Shown piece after piece: positions 53,646 to 62,411 of a stretch of DNA of 64,000 nt; the stretch's first letter is position 1; every line of letters begins with the position of its first letter. The stretch is from Poseidonocella sedimentorum. GTDB lineage: Bacteria > Pseudomonadota > Alphaproteobacteria > Rhodobacterales > Rhodobacteraceae. The stretch is from contig NZ_FOYI01000001.1 of the NCBI RefSeq assembly GCF_900116005.1, positions 555,920-619,919 on the forward strand. Direction: 5' to 3'. The notes under the pieces were generated by a model. The model was not told the origin of the DNA and did no database searches. It worked only from the letters and a program-made list of their open reading frames with translations. The position numbers and the translations under genes were made by a program.

Positions 53646-54320
53646 ATGACGAAAACGATCCTCCTTTACGGCGGCTCCGGCCGCACTGGAACATTTGTGA
53701 TGCAAAAGGCCCTGGCCGCGGGACACAGCGTGCGCGCCTTGGTTCGCAACCCGGCTGCGATATCGCAAACCCACCCCCAACTGACGCTTGTCAAAGGCAC
53801 GCCCGAAAATGCCGACGATGTCGCAAAGGCGATGCAGGGCTGCGACGTGGTTATCAGCACGCTGAACAACGCGCGCGCCTCCGACTCCCCGTTTGCCAAG
53901 CTGGTAAACCGCGACACGCTGTTGAAGGATATCTTTGATATCACCATCGCCGCGATGCGCGAACAAGGCCTGCGCCGCATCGTGTCGTTGGGGGCCGCCG
54001 GGGTGAACGACAGCTATGACACCGCACCCTTTGTGATGCGGATGCTCATCAAGTGGTCCAATCTGGGCCAGGCCTACCGCGATCATGAAATGGTCGAGGA
54101 TGCGCTCGCCGCGTCTGGTCTGGATTGGACAGTGGGCCGCGCGATGATGCTGGGCAAAAAGGACGGCACGGCCCCCGTCATCGAAAGCTATGTGGTGGAC
54201 GGGGCCAACAAACCCAAGCCCGTGATGCAGATTTCACGCGCCTCGGTGGCGCAATGGCTGATCGATGCCCTGGACCGCGAAGACCTTCACGGGAAAGCCC
54301 CGTTGATTTCGCAAAAATAA
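53646..54320 (+). CDS. NAD(P)H-binding atypical SDR (NmrA/YwnB-like)
   Basis: 224 residues. N-terminal dinucleotide motif ILLYGGSGRTGTFVMQKALA; later RIVSLGAAGVNDS and SGLDWTVGRAMML. The catalytic Tyr of classical SDRs is replaced, as in flavin reductase/biliverdin reductase B-like proteins. The ATG at 53646 has AGGA at optimal distance, better than the ATG at 53640. Last gene of the operon, followed by a terminator. Confidence 0.87.
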   Translation: MTKTILLYGGSGRTGTFVMQKALAAGHSVRALVRNPAAISQTHPQLTLVKGTPENADDVAKAMQGCDVVISTLNNARASDSPFAKLVNRDTLLKDIFDITIAAMREQGLRRIVSLGAAGVNDSYDTAPFVMRMLIKWSNLGQAYRDHEMVEDALAASGLDWTVGRAMMLGKKDGTAPVIESYVVDGANKPKPVMQISRASVAQWLIDALDREDLHGKAPLISQK

Positions 54321-54327
54321 AACATGG

Positions 54328-54361
54328 CCCGCCGCGATGGACCTGCGCGGCGGGTTCGTTT
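54328..54361 (+). terminator. Terminator of the DoxX operon
   Basis: A 9-bp perfect stem (CCCGCCGCG / CGCGGCGGG) with a 9-base loop, followed by TTCGTTT. It starts 8 bases after the stop of the NAD(P)H-binding protein gene. Confidence 0.7.
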
Positions 54362-54479
54362 CCCGCATCACAACACGACGCGATTTTGCTCTTGCCCGCC
54401 CCCATCTGACTAGGGCGCGTGCGCGCGCCCCTCGGGGTCATGATGAGCATCAGGGCGCTGCCATCCGATAAACCTCGGA

Positions 54480-54995
54480 TCAGGTCTCCAGCGCCCGACG
54501 GTGTGCTTTGCCATGCACCACGAGATCAAAGCCTTCTTCAGCGGTCGGTGGTGCGAAGTGACTGGAAAACTGGTGGAACTGGGCCTCCGTCACCGCGAAC
54601 GGGTGGTCTCCCGCCGCGTTGCGCGCGCGCAGCCGCGCCAGGCAGACCTCGTCTGGCACATCGAACACATGAAGCACATGCGCGGCTCCGGTGCCGGCGA
54701 TGATTTCCCGCATCCAGGCGCGTTGCGCGGCGGTGTTCGCCGGGAAGTCGAGGACCACCGACACGCCTGCGTTCAGAAGCGCAACCACGTGAGGCCCCAT
54801 GACTGTTTGGAGCTTCGATGAGCACCGCAGATAATCCTTCAGCGAATGCAGCTCTTCTGCGAAGAGCGCCTCGAGCCAGACGTCCTCGGCAACAAGAACC
54901 GTTCCGGGCGCGGCCCCAAGCTGGGCGGCCATGGTGGACTTCCCGGATGCGATCTTGCCGCACAGCATGTGCAGCGTCGGAGAGTCAGATAGCAT
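54480..54995 (-). CDS. P-loop kinase-like ATP-binding protein
   Basis: 171 residues. Walker A HMLCGKIASGKSTMAAQLG near the N-terminus, a Walker B-like VSVVLDFPANT, and Arg residues of a lid (RLRARNAAGDHPF). Resembles small AAA_33/zeta-toxin-type kinases or gluconokinase-like proteins. The start MLSDSPTLHML at 54995 is preferred over an upstream ATG at 55082. No antitoxin-like partner is adjacent, so a toxin role is not claimed. Confidence 0.8.
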   Translation of the reverse strand: MLSDSPTLHMLCGKIASGKSTMAAQLGAAPGTVLVAEDVWLEALFAEELHSLKDYLRCSSKLQTVMGPHVVALLNAGVSVVLDFPANTAAQRAWMREIIAGTGAAHVLHVFDVPDEVCLARLRARNAAGDHPFAVTEAQFHQFSSHFAPPTAEEGFDLVVHGKAHRRALET

Positions 54996-55158
54996 TGTTA
55001 GGGCCCCCTCATCTCGGGTGAAATGACTTCTGGTATGGCCTGTGGCCGGACCTGATCCCACAGCATTGGCCTCGGCCGCCAAGGCTTTGACAGATCATGC
55101 ACCCCGCATGTCTTGCTTGGTAGCGCGTTCAACGGCGCGCCGCTTGAGATGCCGCGCT

Positions 55159-55611
55159 TCAAGAGGCGACCCAGCGTGGATCTTTGGCCACGAGTTCGAC
55201 GGTGTTGCCGTCGGGGTCGAAGGTGAAAACGCCGCGCCAACCCACCCAGTCGAATGTTTCGACGGTGTATTCCAGCCCGAGGTTCTCATACCAGCCGATG
55301 ACGGCCTCCTGCTCATCCCACGGCAGGCTGAGCGCAAGGTGATGAAGCGATGAGCCTGGACCCGTCGCCGGGGGCAGGTCAGACGCCTGCGTCCGGCCTG
55401 CGGCTTCGATGGTATGACGAAACAGCGCCAGAACCGCCGTATGGCCGCCAAATCCCTCGGCGATGCGAAGAAATACGATACGGCCGTTGTCCGGATCGTT
55501 GAGCGGTTCGAGCCCGATGACATCGCGATAGAACGCGACCATTGCATCAAGATCGATGCACCGGATGGCGATTTCGCCCAAGGCGCGGACAGTGAAACCT
55601 CGTTGAGACAT
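55159..55611 (-). CDS. VOC-family (glyoxalase/bleomycin resistance) protein
   Basis: 150 residues, single-chain two-module VOC fold. Motifs: IAIRCIDLDAMVAFYRDVIG; SSLHHLALSLPWDEQ; WRGVFTFDPDGNTVELVAKD, where the His and final Glu are probable metal ligands. The start is MSQRGFTVRAL with AGAGG upstream. Downstream on the same strand of the DUF4386 gene, 47 bases after it. Substrate unknown. Confidence 0.82.
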   Translation of the reverse strand: MSQRGFTVRALGEIAIRCIDLDAMVAFYRDVIGLEPLNDPDNGRIVFLRIAEGFGGHTAVLALFRHTIEAAGRTQASDLPPATGPGSSLHHLALSLPWDEQEAVIGWYENLGLEYTVETFDWVGWRGVFTFDPDGNTVELVAKDPRWVAS

Positions 55612-55658
55612 GAAACCTCTCATGGTTGTTTGTGACAGGCCGAAACCGGCTCTCCATG

Positions 55659-56336
55659 TCAGAGCGGGTTTCTCTGAAAAAGCAGCCGGATGCAAAACGC
55701 CGTCTCGGCGAGGATCGTCAGCAGATACGCCGGCACGAAGGCCTCGGACCATTCGGGGGAGAAAAAGCGCAGGCCGCTGCCGATCAGATAGACGAGCCCG
55801 GCGATCGCGAGGCCAGCCCCGAAGATCTTCGCAAAATGACCGGATCGCCAGACAAGCAGACCCATGATCAAGCTGTTGACGCCAAAGAAGACGAGGCCGA
55901 GATCATAGCCATGTCCGTGCAGATCGAGGAACACCAGCGCAAGTGCGTTGGCACCCACACGCGCGCCGGGGCCGGAAATCAGAAGCCACGCGGCCTGGAG
56001 GGCCATGAGGTTCGCGGCGATCAGTACGGTCTGGATCAGCCGGAACACCATCGCCGACAGGGCAAGCCCCGGCGACGCGGCCCGAAAGATCAGATAAAGC
56101 AGTATGGCGAGCCCGGCATCGCAAAGCGCCATCACCAGGTCGGCGGCGATGGCCAGCCGGAACTGGCCCGGGGCGGCCAGGATCGCCGCCGCGGTGCCTG
56201 CCGCATCGTCAAGGTCGATCAACGGGCCACGCAGGCCCAGCTCGGCCCCCAGACCCGCGACGATGATGAGCAGGTACAGCACGCCCGCAAGGCGGGCTTG
56301 GCGGGCAAACGCGGGCATCGGTGCGGGATCGGTCAT
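55659..56336 (-). CDS. DUF4386-like integral membrane protein
   Basis: 225 residues with six predicted helices, the first being LAGVLYLLIIVAGLGAELGL, a typical DUF4386 start (RxAGxxYL). A strong AAAGGAGG ribosome site lies inside the end of the upstream transporter gene, and the ATG overlaps that gene's stop by one base. Function of the family is unknown. Confidence 0.82.
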   Translation of the reverse strand: MTDPAPMPAFARQARLAGVLYLLIIVAGLGAELGLRGPLIDLDDAAGTAAAILAAPGQFRLAIAADLVMALCDAGLAILLYLIFRAASPGLALSAMVFRLIQTVLIAANLMALQAAWLLISGPGARVGANALALVFLDLHGHGYDLGLVFFGVNSLIMGLLVWRSGHFAKIFGAGLAIAGLVYLIGSGLRFFSPEWSEAFVPAYLLTILAETAFCIRLLFQRNPL

Positions 56337-57325
56337 CAGGGCCTCCTTTCGGTGCGATGGGCCACAACGTACCGGAACGGCTTCGCGCCGAACATTGCCG
56401 GAAAGGCACCGGTGCGGTTCAGGAACGTACCGCCAGCCGGGTCGGGGCCCGGTTTCGGCTTTGCCGGCGCTGGCGTCGTCGGGCGGCTCGCCCGTTGACC
56501 TGCCCAGACCGAGCCGAGGACGATCAGCGCGCCGAGGCATTGCAGCAAAGACAGCGACTGGCCCAGCACCACCCAGCCAAGGATCACCGCCGTGACCGGG
56601 CTCATCATGCCCAGCATCGCGACCGCGCCGGGCTCGATCCGGGCGACGCCCCGGAACCAGAGCGCATAGGTGGCCGCAGCACCGATGAGCCCGAGCCAGA
56701 CCAGCCCGGCAAGGTTCGTCGCCGTCAGTGTCGGCAGCGCGGGTTCCACGATCAGCGCCAGCGGCAACAGGATCAACCCTCCGGCGGTCAACTGCCAGGC
56801 GGTGAAGCTGAGGGCCGAGACGGGCGGTTGCCATTTCCGGCTGAGGACCGTGCCGGCGGCCATGGACGCGGCGCCACCGAGGCCGGCGGCGACGCCGATG
56901 GGATCGAGGGCGGCGTCCGGCGAGATCAGCAGGAGCGCCACGCCGATGACGCCGGTCGCAGCCGCGGCAACCGCGCCCGCCCGGATTGGCGTGCGGAGCC
57001 AGCCGCGCGCCATGAAGATCACCATCATGGCCTGAAGCGAGCCGAGCGTGGCCGCGACCCCGCCGGGAAGCCTGTAGGCCGCCACGAAAAGCAGCACCCA
57101 GAACAGCGCGAAGTTCAGGCCGCCGAGCAGAAAGGCCCGGCCCAGCCAGGCCCGGGGGGGCAGGCAACGCGTGACAGCAAGCAGCAGCAGTCCGGCTGGC
57201 AAGGCCCTCAGCGCGGCGAGGGTCACGGGGTATCCCGCGGGCAGCGCCTCGGTCGTGACCAGATAGGTGCTGCCCCAGATCGCCGGGGCGAGCGCTGTGA
57301 GAAGGATGTCGGTGGTGCGGGACAT
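56336..57325 (-). CDS. EamA/DMT-family transporter
   Basis: 329 residues with about ten helices in two EamA repeats (LAPAIWGSTYLVTTEAL at the start of the first; AGTVLSRKWQPPVSALSFTA opening the second). These are drug/metabolite exporters of broad range. The C-terminal 60 residues are Pro-rich and non-membrane (PTTPAPAKPKPGPDPAGG), longer than usual. It is followed by a coupled DUF4386 gene. Confidence 0.88.
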   Translation of the reverse strand: MSRTTDILLTALAPAIWGSTYLVTTEALPAGYPVTLAALRALPAGLLLLAVTRCLPPRAWLGRAFLLGGLNFALFWVLLFVAAYRLPGGVAATLGSLQAMMVIFMARGWLRTPIRAGAVAAAATGVIGVALLLISPDAALDPIGVAAGLGGAASMAAGTVLSRKWQPPVSALSFTAWQLTAGGLILLPLALIVEPALPTLTATNLAGLVWLGLIGAAATYALWFRGVARIEPGAVAMLGMMSPVTAVILGWVVLGQSLSLLQCLGALIVLGSVWAGQRASRPTTPAPAKPKPGPDPAGGTFLNRTGAFPAMFGAKPFRYVVAHRTERRP

Positions 57326-57347
57326 GGGTCTGTCTCCTGATGGGGTC

Positions 57348-57497
57348 TCACCGGAGCGGATGGAAGGGAAAGCGCGGGCGGTCCGGCCAGGGATCGAGGC
57401 CGATGTCGCGCATCAGATGCGGCGGCAGTTCGCGCGGAACCCCGCGCGGGATGCGGTGGCGGCGCCGGGCTTCATTGCGGAGGGACGTGTGGGTCAT
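57348..57497 (-). CDS. DUF1127-like small protein
   Basis: 49-residue basic protein (MTHTSLRNEARRRHRIPRG). The segment LPPHLMRDIGLDPWPDRPR matches the core of DUF1127 proteins, several of which are small Arg-rich regulators of phosphate or RNA metabolism in alphaproteobacteria. AAGGAA is correctly spaced before the ATG. It fits exactly between the DsbA-like gene (11-base gap) and the EamA gene (22-base gap) in the same operon. Confidence 0.75.
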   Translation of the reverse strand: MTHTSLRNEARRRHRIPRGVPRELPPHLMRDIGLDPWPDRPRFPFHPLR

Positions 57498-57508
57498 TGC
57501 ATTTCCTT

Positions 57509-58147
57509 TCAGGCGGCGAGGCGGAGGGCGGCGCGCAGCTGAGCGGCCAGATCCTCTCGCGGTCCGTTGACGAGGCGGGAGCCGGTCTCGCGGACGATGA
57601 GGGTTGGAATGGACCGGACCTGAAGGGCGCGGGCGTATTGCCGGTCGGCCTCGACGGCACGACGGGTGGCCGGGTCTTCGAAAACATCGGCGAAGGCAGC
57701 GCTCTCGAAACCGAGATCCCGGGCGGCGTGCAGCACCGTTGCCGGATCGGCGACGTTTCGCGCTTCGGTCAGATGCGCGCGCTGCAGGCGGTCAGCCATG
57801 TCCCAGTGGGCGGCCTGTCCGCCAAGCCGCTCCGCCGCCTTGCACCCGAGCGCTGCGGTCAGCCCATGGGGATACTCGAACGGCGCCGCGCGCATCGCGT
57901 CGATATCGACACGCTCAGGCCGGTCGCTGACCTCGCGGCAGGCCGCCCAGTGCCCGAGGATGGTCGCGCGGGCGTCTTCCGGCGCGCCCCAGCGGGTGGC
58001 CATCTCGGCGCGGCTGGCTTGCAGCACGAAGGTGCGATGCTGGATGTCGAGGTCGAACTCGGCGTCAAGCGCCCGCATCCGCGACGAGATGTTGAAGCAC
58101 CAGCAGCAGACCACATCGTGGAAGAAGTCGACGGTGAGGGACGCCAT
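57509..58147 (-). CDS. DsbA-family oxidoreductase (FrnE-like)
   Basis: 212-residue thioredoxin-fold protein. The active site is CCWC near the N-terminus (VDFFHDVVCCWCFN), and the cis-Pro region RSIPTLIV is present. No signal peptide, so cytoplasmic, as FrnE-type DsbA proteins are. The ATG at 58147 overlaps the WrbA-like gene's stop (TGATG). Probably a thiol-disulfide or glutathione-dependent isomerase in stress defence. Confidence 0.87.
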   Translation of the reverse strand: MASLTVDFFHDVVCCWCFNISSRMRALDAEFDLDIQHRTFVLQASRAEMATRWGAPEDARATILGHWAACREVSDRPERVDIDAMRAAPFEYPHGLTAALGCKAAERLGGQAAHWDMADRLQRAHLTEARNVADPATVLHAARDLGFESAAFADVFEDPATRRAVEADRQYARALQVRSIPTLIVRETGSRLVNGPREDLAAQLRAALRLAA

Positions 58148-58770
58148 CACGCGGCCTCCCGTGACTGGGTGCCCCCGGCAAGCCGCGCGGCGATTCCGGC
58201 GACATGCGCGCCCTGAAAGCGCGCGCCGGCGAGGTCGGTCTCGGTGGGGGCGCGCGCGCCGTCCGCGCCCGCGATGGTGCCCGCGCCATAGGGCGCGCCG
58301 CCGATGATGCCCTCGGCCGTCGTCTGGCCGGCAAAGCTGTAGGGCATGCCCGCGATCAGCATCCCGAAGTGCTGGAGCGGGATCTGTGTAGAGAGCAGCG
58401 TCGCCTCGTGCCCGCCATGCTGCGAGCCGGTGGAGGCGAAGACGGCGGCGACCTTGCCGACAAGCGCATTCCGCGCCCAGAGGCCGCCGGCCTGATCGAG
58501 GAAGGATTTCATCTGCCCGGCCATCATGCCGAAGAGGGTCGGCGTGCCGAAGATGATGGCGTCGTAGGCTTCGAGATCGCCCGGTGCGGCAACGGGCGTG
58601 TCATCCGCCACGAAGCCAGCCTTCTGCCGGATTTCCTCGGGAACAGTTTCAGGCACGCGGCGCAGGTCGACATGGGTGCCGGGCACGCTGCGCGCGCCTT
58701 CGGCTTCGGCCTGCGCAAGGGCGCGGACATGGCCATAGCTGGAATAGTAGAGAACGAGAACACGGGTCAT
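58147..58770 (-). CDS. wrbA: NAD(P)H:quinone oxidoreductase, WrbA-like
   Basis: 207-residue flavodoxin-fold enzyme that reduces quinones by two electrons. FMN-binding start [16 protein letters not shown], then [20 protein letters not shown] and [16 protein letters not shown], all WrbA signatures. Start MTRVLVLYY at 58770. First gene of a five-gene operon, 107 bases downstream of a LysR-type gene on the same strand. Confidence 0.93.
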   Translation of the reverse strand: MTRVLVLYYSSYGHVRALAQAEAEGARSVPGTHVDLRRVPETVPEEIRQKAGFVADDTPVAAPGDLEAYDAIIFGTPTLFGMMAGQMKSFLDQAGGLWARNALVGKVAAVFASTGSQHGGHEATLLSTQIPLQHFGMLIAGMPYSFAGQTTAEGIIGGAPYGAGTIAGADGARAPTETDLAGARFQGAHVAGIAARLAGGTQSREAA

Positions 58771-58877
58771 GGGATCCTCTCGGGGCATGGGGTTTCGATG
58801 CCTGAGAGGATCGGGGATCAGCCGCGCCGGAATAACCCGCGCCGCGTCACTTCATTCTTTACGCAGGTTGAAGAATG

Positions 58878-59765
58878 TCAGGACCGGAGCGCCGCGCGCA
58901 GGTGGTCGAGAAACGCCGTGACCTTCGCGTCCATCCCCAGCCGCGAGGCCGACACGGCGAAGATCTCCGGCGCGGGAAGCTCCCAGTCGGGCAGAACCCG
59001 CACCAGCGCGCCCCGCGCCTCGGCCTCGTTCGAGACGAAGTCCGGCAGGGTGCCGATGCCCTGACCCGCGATCAGGAGGTCGCGCAGGACGAGGCTGTTG
59101 CCGACCCGAACCGGCGGATCGAGGCCCATCGTGACCGTGCCGGACGGGCCGGTCAGCGCCCATGACGTCAGGTGGTCCGCAAGCAGGAAGCCGATCACCC
59201 GGTGCCGGGCGATGTCCTGCGGGACAACCGGCATGCCCGCCCGTTCCAGATAGGCGGGTGCCGCGAAGATCCGTTGCCGCATTGTCCCGACCTTTCGCGC
59301 CACCAGCGCCGAGTCCGGCATGGCAGGCCGAATGCGGATCGAGACATCGAACCCGCCCTCGACCATGTCGACAACGCGGTCGTCCATGGACAGCGTCAGC
59401 CGCACATCGGGGTAGGCGTCAAGAAACGCCGGCAGGATCGGCGCGATCACCGTCTGCCCGAACGAGCTGGAGGCGTTGACCTTCAGGTGGCCGCGCACGG
59501 CCCCGGCGCCATCCCGGATGCGCGTCTCGACCCCGGCAACGGCGTCCAGAATGCCTGTCGCCTCGTCGTAGTAGAGCCGCCCGGCATCGGTGAGCGACAT
59601 GGCGCGGGTCGTGCGGGTGAGCAGGGTGGTCCCCAAGCTCTCTTCGAGCAGCTTGATCTCCCGGCTCAGAAGCGCGGGCGAGACGCCAAGATCCTCCGCC
59701 GCACGCGCGAAGCTGCCGCGTTCGACGATGCGGCGGAAGGCGTGCATGACGGAAAGTTTGTCCAT
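58878..59765 (-). CDS. LysR-family transcriptional regulator
   Basis: 295 residues. HTH FRRIVERGSFARAAEDLGVS (about residues 10-29), then the usual LysR effector domain (LKVNASSSFGQTVIAPILPA; VVDMVEGGFDVSIRI). The start MDKLSVMHAF is 22 codons inside the longest frame. Likely regulates the WrbA-DsbA operon that follows. Confidence 0.9.
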   Translation of the reverse strand: MDKLSVMHAFRRIVERGSFARAAEDLGVSPALLSREIKLLEESLGTTLLTRTTRAMSLTDAGRLYYDEATGILDAVAGVETRIRDGAGAVRGHLKVNASSSFGQTVIAPILPAFLDAYPDVRLTLSMDDRVVDMVEGGFDVSIRIRPAMPDSALVARKVGTMRQRIFAAPAYLERAGMPVVPQDIARHRVIGFLLADHLTSWALTGPSGTVTMGLDPPVRVGNSLVLRDLLIAGQGIGTLPDFVSNEAEARGALVRVLPDWELPAPEIFAVSASRLGMDAKVTAFLDHLRAALRS

Positions 59766-59960
59766 CTCGGTCGGCACTCTATCGAATTGCTTGGCGTTCC
59801 GAGCTGGAACGCTACCGCCCCCGAATAGCACAGACCAGAATATGCGCGAAATACCTGGCCGAGAGCCCGTATCGTCCCGCCTGATTGATCCGGGTCGTCG
59901 CCACGGCGTCAGGCAGGCGCCGATCTGGAGCTCGGGCGCATTCTGCGCAATATTTCAATC

Positions 59961-60965
59961 ATGGGCTACGTTACCTCATTATTCGCGCGAAAGATGGTCG
60001 CCGCGGCGGGCGCCGACGTCGATGCCGCCGCTGTGCTTGCCTCGGTCGGTCTCGATGCGGAAGGGCCTTGGGATCCGAAGGCGATGCTGCCCGCGGATAG
60101 TTATTACGATATGCTGGAGCGCATCGCCGCGCAGACGGATGTGACCGATCTGCCGGTGCGCGTTGGTGCGTCCATGCGGCTCGACGAGTACGGCGCACTG
60201 GGGTTGGCGTTCAAGGCGGCGACGACTCTCGGCAGCTCCTATGCGCGGGTCGAGCGGTATGGCCGGCTCTGGACCAGCGTGGTGGAGTATGAGCTGCGCC
60301 CCGATCCGCGCGGCACGCTCTTCATCCTGCACAGGTCCGGCGAACGGCGGCTGGGCCTTCGGCTGTCGAACGAGGCGACGCTGGCGAGCGCCGTTTCGAT
60401 CGCGAGGCAGGTCAGCCCGGTGCCCGTCACGCCGCTGGAACTGCTGGTCCGGCATCCGGCCCCGAAGTCCACGGCCTCCCATGCCGGCTATTTCGGCTGT
60501 CCCATCCGGTTTGGCGCGCAATTGGATGCGATCCTGTTCTCGCGGAAGACGCTGGCGCAGCCCAACATTCTCGGAGACGAGGGAATTTCGCGGTACCTGA
60601 TCTCGCATCTGGATGCCGAGTTGTCCGAAATTGCCGAGGAGGCCCCGCTGGTCGCCCGCGCGAAGGACGCCATCGCACAGACGCTCAGCGAGGGTGCGCC
60701 CAGGATGGCGGATATCGCGCGCGGCCTTGGCCTGAGCGCGCGCTCCTTTCATCGGCGTCTGTCGGAACACGGGATGAGCTTCCAGACCCTGGCCGAGGAC
60801 ACCCGCCGCGACCTTGCCGAGGGGCTGTTGCGCGACGAAAGCTATTCCCTGTCCGAGATCGCGTTCCTGACGGGGTTCTCCGAACAGAGCTCATTCACCC
60901 GGGCTTTCAAACGCTGGGTCGGCACGACGCCAGCGAGTTATCGCAAGGAACGATCGAGCCGTTGA
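59961..60965 (+). CDS. AraC-family transcriptional regulator (ArgR/OruR-type)
   Basis: 334 residues. N-terminal Arabinose_bd/DUF4066-like sensor half (residues 1-190). C-terminal double HTH: PRMADIARGLGLSARSFHRR and SEIAFLTGFSEQSSFTRAFK, ending PASYRKERSSR. The 195-base gap to the divergent LysR gene shows nothing further. Followed on the same strand by an NmrA-like gene, which it may control. Confidence 0.9.
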   Translation: MGYVTSLFARKMVAAAGADVDAAAVLASVGLDAEGPWDPKAMLPADSYYDMLERIAAQTDVTDLPVRVGASMRLDEYGALGLAFKAATTLGSSYARVERYGRLWTSVVEYELRPDPRGTLFILHRSGERRLGLRLSNEATLASAVSIARQVSPVPVTPLELLVRHPAPKSTASHAGYFGCPIRFGAQLDAILFSRKTLAQPNILGDEGISRYLISHLDAELSEIAEEAPLVARAKDAIAQTLSEGAPRMADIARGLGLSARSFHRRLSEHGMSFQTLAEDTRRDLAEGLLRDESYSLSEIAFLTGFSEQSSFTRAFKRWVGTTPASYRKERSSR

Positions 60966-61071
60966 CGCCGCTTTGGCGACGGCGGTCAAAACGGTGGCCA
61001 GCCCGGTCAATACCGCGCGGCGCCCCCGCTGCTACCCCTTGGCCATTGCCTGAAGTCAAGGAGCAAGACCC

Positions 61072-61899
61072 ATGCCAACGAAACCTGTCCTCGTCATCGG
61101 CGCCACCGGCAAGACCGGGGCCCGCGTCGCCACCCGCCTCGAAGCCAAGGGGCACGATGTGCGCCGCGGCGCACGCAAATCCGCCACGCCTTTCGATTGG
61201 GAGGCGCCAGACACCTGGGCTCCGGCCCTGCGCGGTGCCCGCGCGGCCTATGTCACCTACTTCCCCGATCTCGCATTCCCCGGCGCGGTCGAGACGCTCG
61301 AGTCCCTCGTCGAGACGGCGAAAGACGTCGGCGTCGAGCACCTCGTCCTGCTGTCGGGCAGGGGCGAGCATCACGCCCGTCTCGGTGAGCAGGTCGTGCG
61401 CGATTCAGGCGTGGATTTCACCATCGTGCGAGCCGCCTGGTTCGCGCAGAACTTCTCCGAAGGCTACCTGCGTGACCCGATCCTTGCCGGCGTGCTGCCG
61501 ATGCCCGGCGGCGATATCGCCGAGCCGATCATCGACATCGACGACATTGCGGATGTCGCGGTCGCGGCGCTGACCGAAGAGGGCCACAAGGGCGAGCTCT
61601 ACGAGGTGACGGGGCCACGCCTGATGACCTTTGCCGACATGGCGCGTGAGATGTCAGAGGCGACCGGGCGGCCGATCCGGCACATCCCCATCAGCTTCGA
61701 GGATTTCCACGCCAACATTGCCCAATCGGGCGGAGAATTCGTGGCCGACGTCTTCACGGCCATCGCGCGCGAGACACTCGACGGGCGCAATGCGCACACG
61801 GCCGACGGCGTGATGCGCGCCCTCGGCCGGCCGCCGCGCGCGTTCGCCGAGTTTGCCAGAGGTGCGGCCCGGGCGGGCACCTGGTCCAATGCCGCCTGA
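61072..61899 (+). CDS. NmrA-like NAD(P)-binding protein
   Basis: 275-residue atypical SDR. VLVIGATGKTGARVATRLEA at the N-terminus binds the dinucleotide; HLVLLSGRGEHHARLGEQVV and FTIVRAAWFAQNFSEGYLRD are typical of NmrA/azoreductase-type members. Similar in concept to the NAD(P)-binding protein at 53.6 kb, but not a recent copy. Followed 32 bases later by a DUF4345 gene. Confidence 0.87.
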   Translation: MPTKPVLVIGATGKTGARVATRLEAKGHDVRRGARKSATPFDWEAPDTWAPALRGARAAYVTYFPDLAFPGAVETLESLVETAKDVGVEHLVLLSGRGEHHARLGEQVVRDSGVDFTIVRAAWFAQNFSEGYLRDPILAGVLPMPGGDIAEPIIDIDDIADVAVAALTEEGHKGELYEVTGPRLMTFADMAREMSEATGRPIRHIPISFEDFHANIAQSGGEFVADVFTAIARETLDGRNAHTADGVMRALGRPPRAFAEFARGAARAGTWSNAA

Positions 61900-61931
61900 C
61901 GCGTAACCCACTCACACTGAAAGGACAGTCC

Positions 61932-62411
61932 ATGACCCTCGCTCACCTCCAGAAGATCGCGCTCGGCATTGCCGGGCTCTCGGCCCTTGGCATCGGGATG
62001 GCAATAACCTTCACCCCGCAAACGTTCTACGCGAGCTATGGCATCGCTCTCGGCTCCGACCCGAGCCTGTTGAGCGAGTTGCGCGCGCCCGGCGCCGGCC
62101 TCACCGCCCTCGGTGCCATCATGCTGGCGGGACTGGTCCGGCAGTCCCTGAGCGAGGTGGCTGTCGTCGCGGCGCTCGTCGTGTTCCTTGGCTTTCCTGC
62201 GGGACGCATCGTTGGCCTCGTCTTCGACGGCATTCCCTCGGCCGGGATCATCGCAGCGCTTGTCTTTGAGGTGGCGGTTGCCGCGCTGTGCCTCTTCGCC
62301 TTTCGGCCCGGGAGGGCTTTGTTGCAGAAATCGGATTGTGACCGGACTTCCCCTTTCCCCGGACAGACCTATCCTACGGGCACCGTGACGGGTATGCCGA
62401 GAGAGGTGTAG
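61932..62411 (+). CDS. DUF4345-like membrane protein, C-terminus replaced by IS sequence
   Basis: 159-residue reading frame. The first ~127 residues are a four-helix DUF4345/DoxX-like protein (LGIAGLSALGIGMAITFTPQ; AGLTALGAIMLAGLVRQSL; AALVFEVAVAALCLFAF). At position 62315 the frame enters the terminal repeat of an IS5-family element and gains about 31 foreign residues (ALLQKSDCDRTSPF) before stopping. The insertion hits near the natural end, so the protein may still fold. Confidence 0.8.
   Translation: MTLAHLQKIALGIAGLSALGIGMAITFTPQTFYASYGIALGSDPSLLSELRAPGAGLTALGAIMLAGLVRQSLSEVAVVAALVVFLGFPAGRIVGLVFDGIPSAGIIAALVFEVAVAALCLFAFRPGRALLQKSDCDRTSPFPGQTYPTGTVTGMPREV

Noticed and set aside
54480..54995. 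Zeta-type toxin of a toxin-antitoxin pair
   Set aside because: P-loop kinase similarity is present, but there is no small antitoxin gene beside it.
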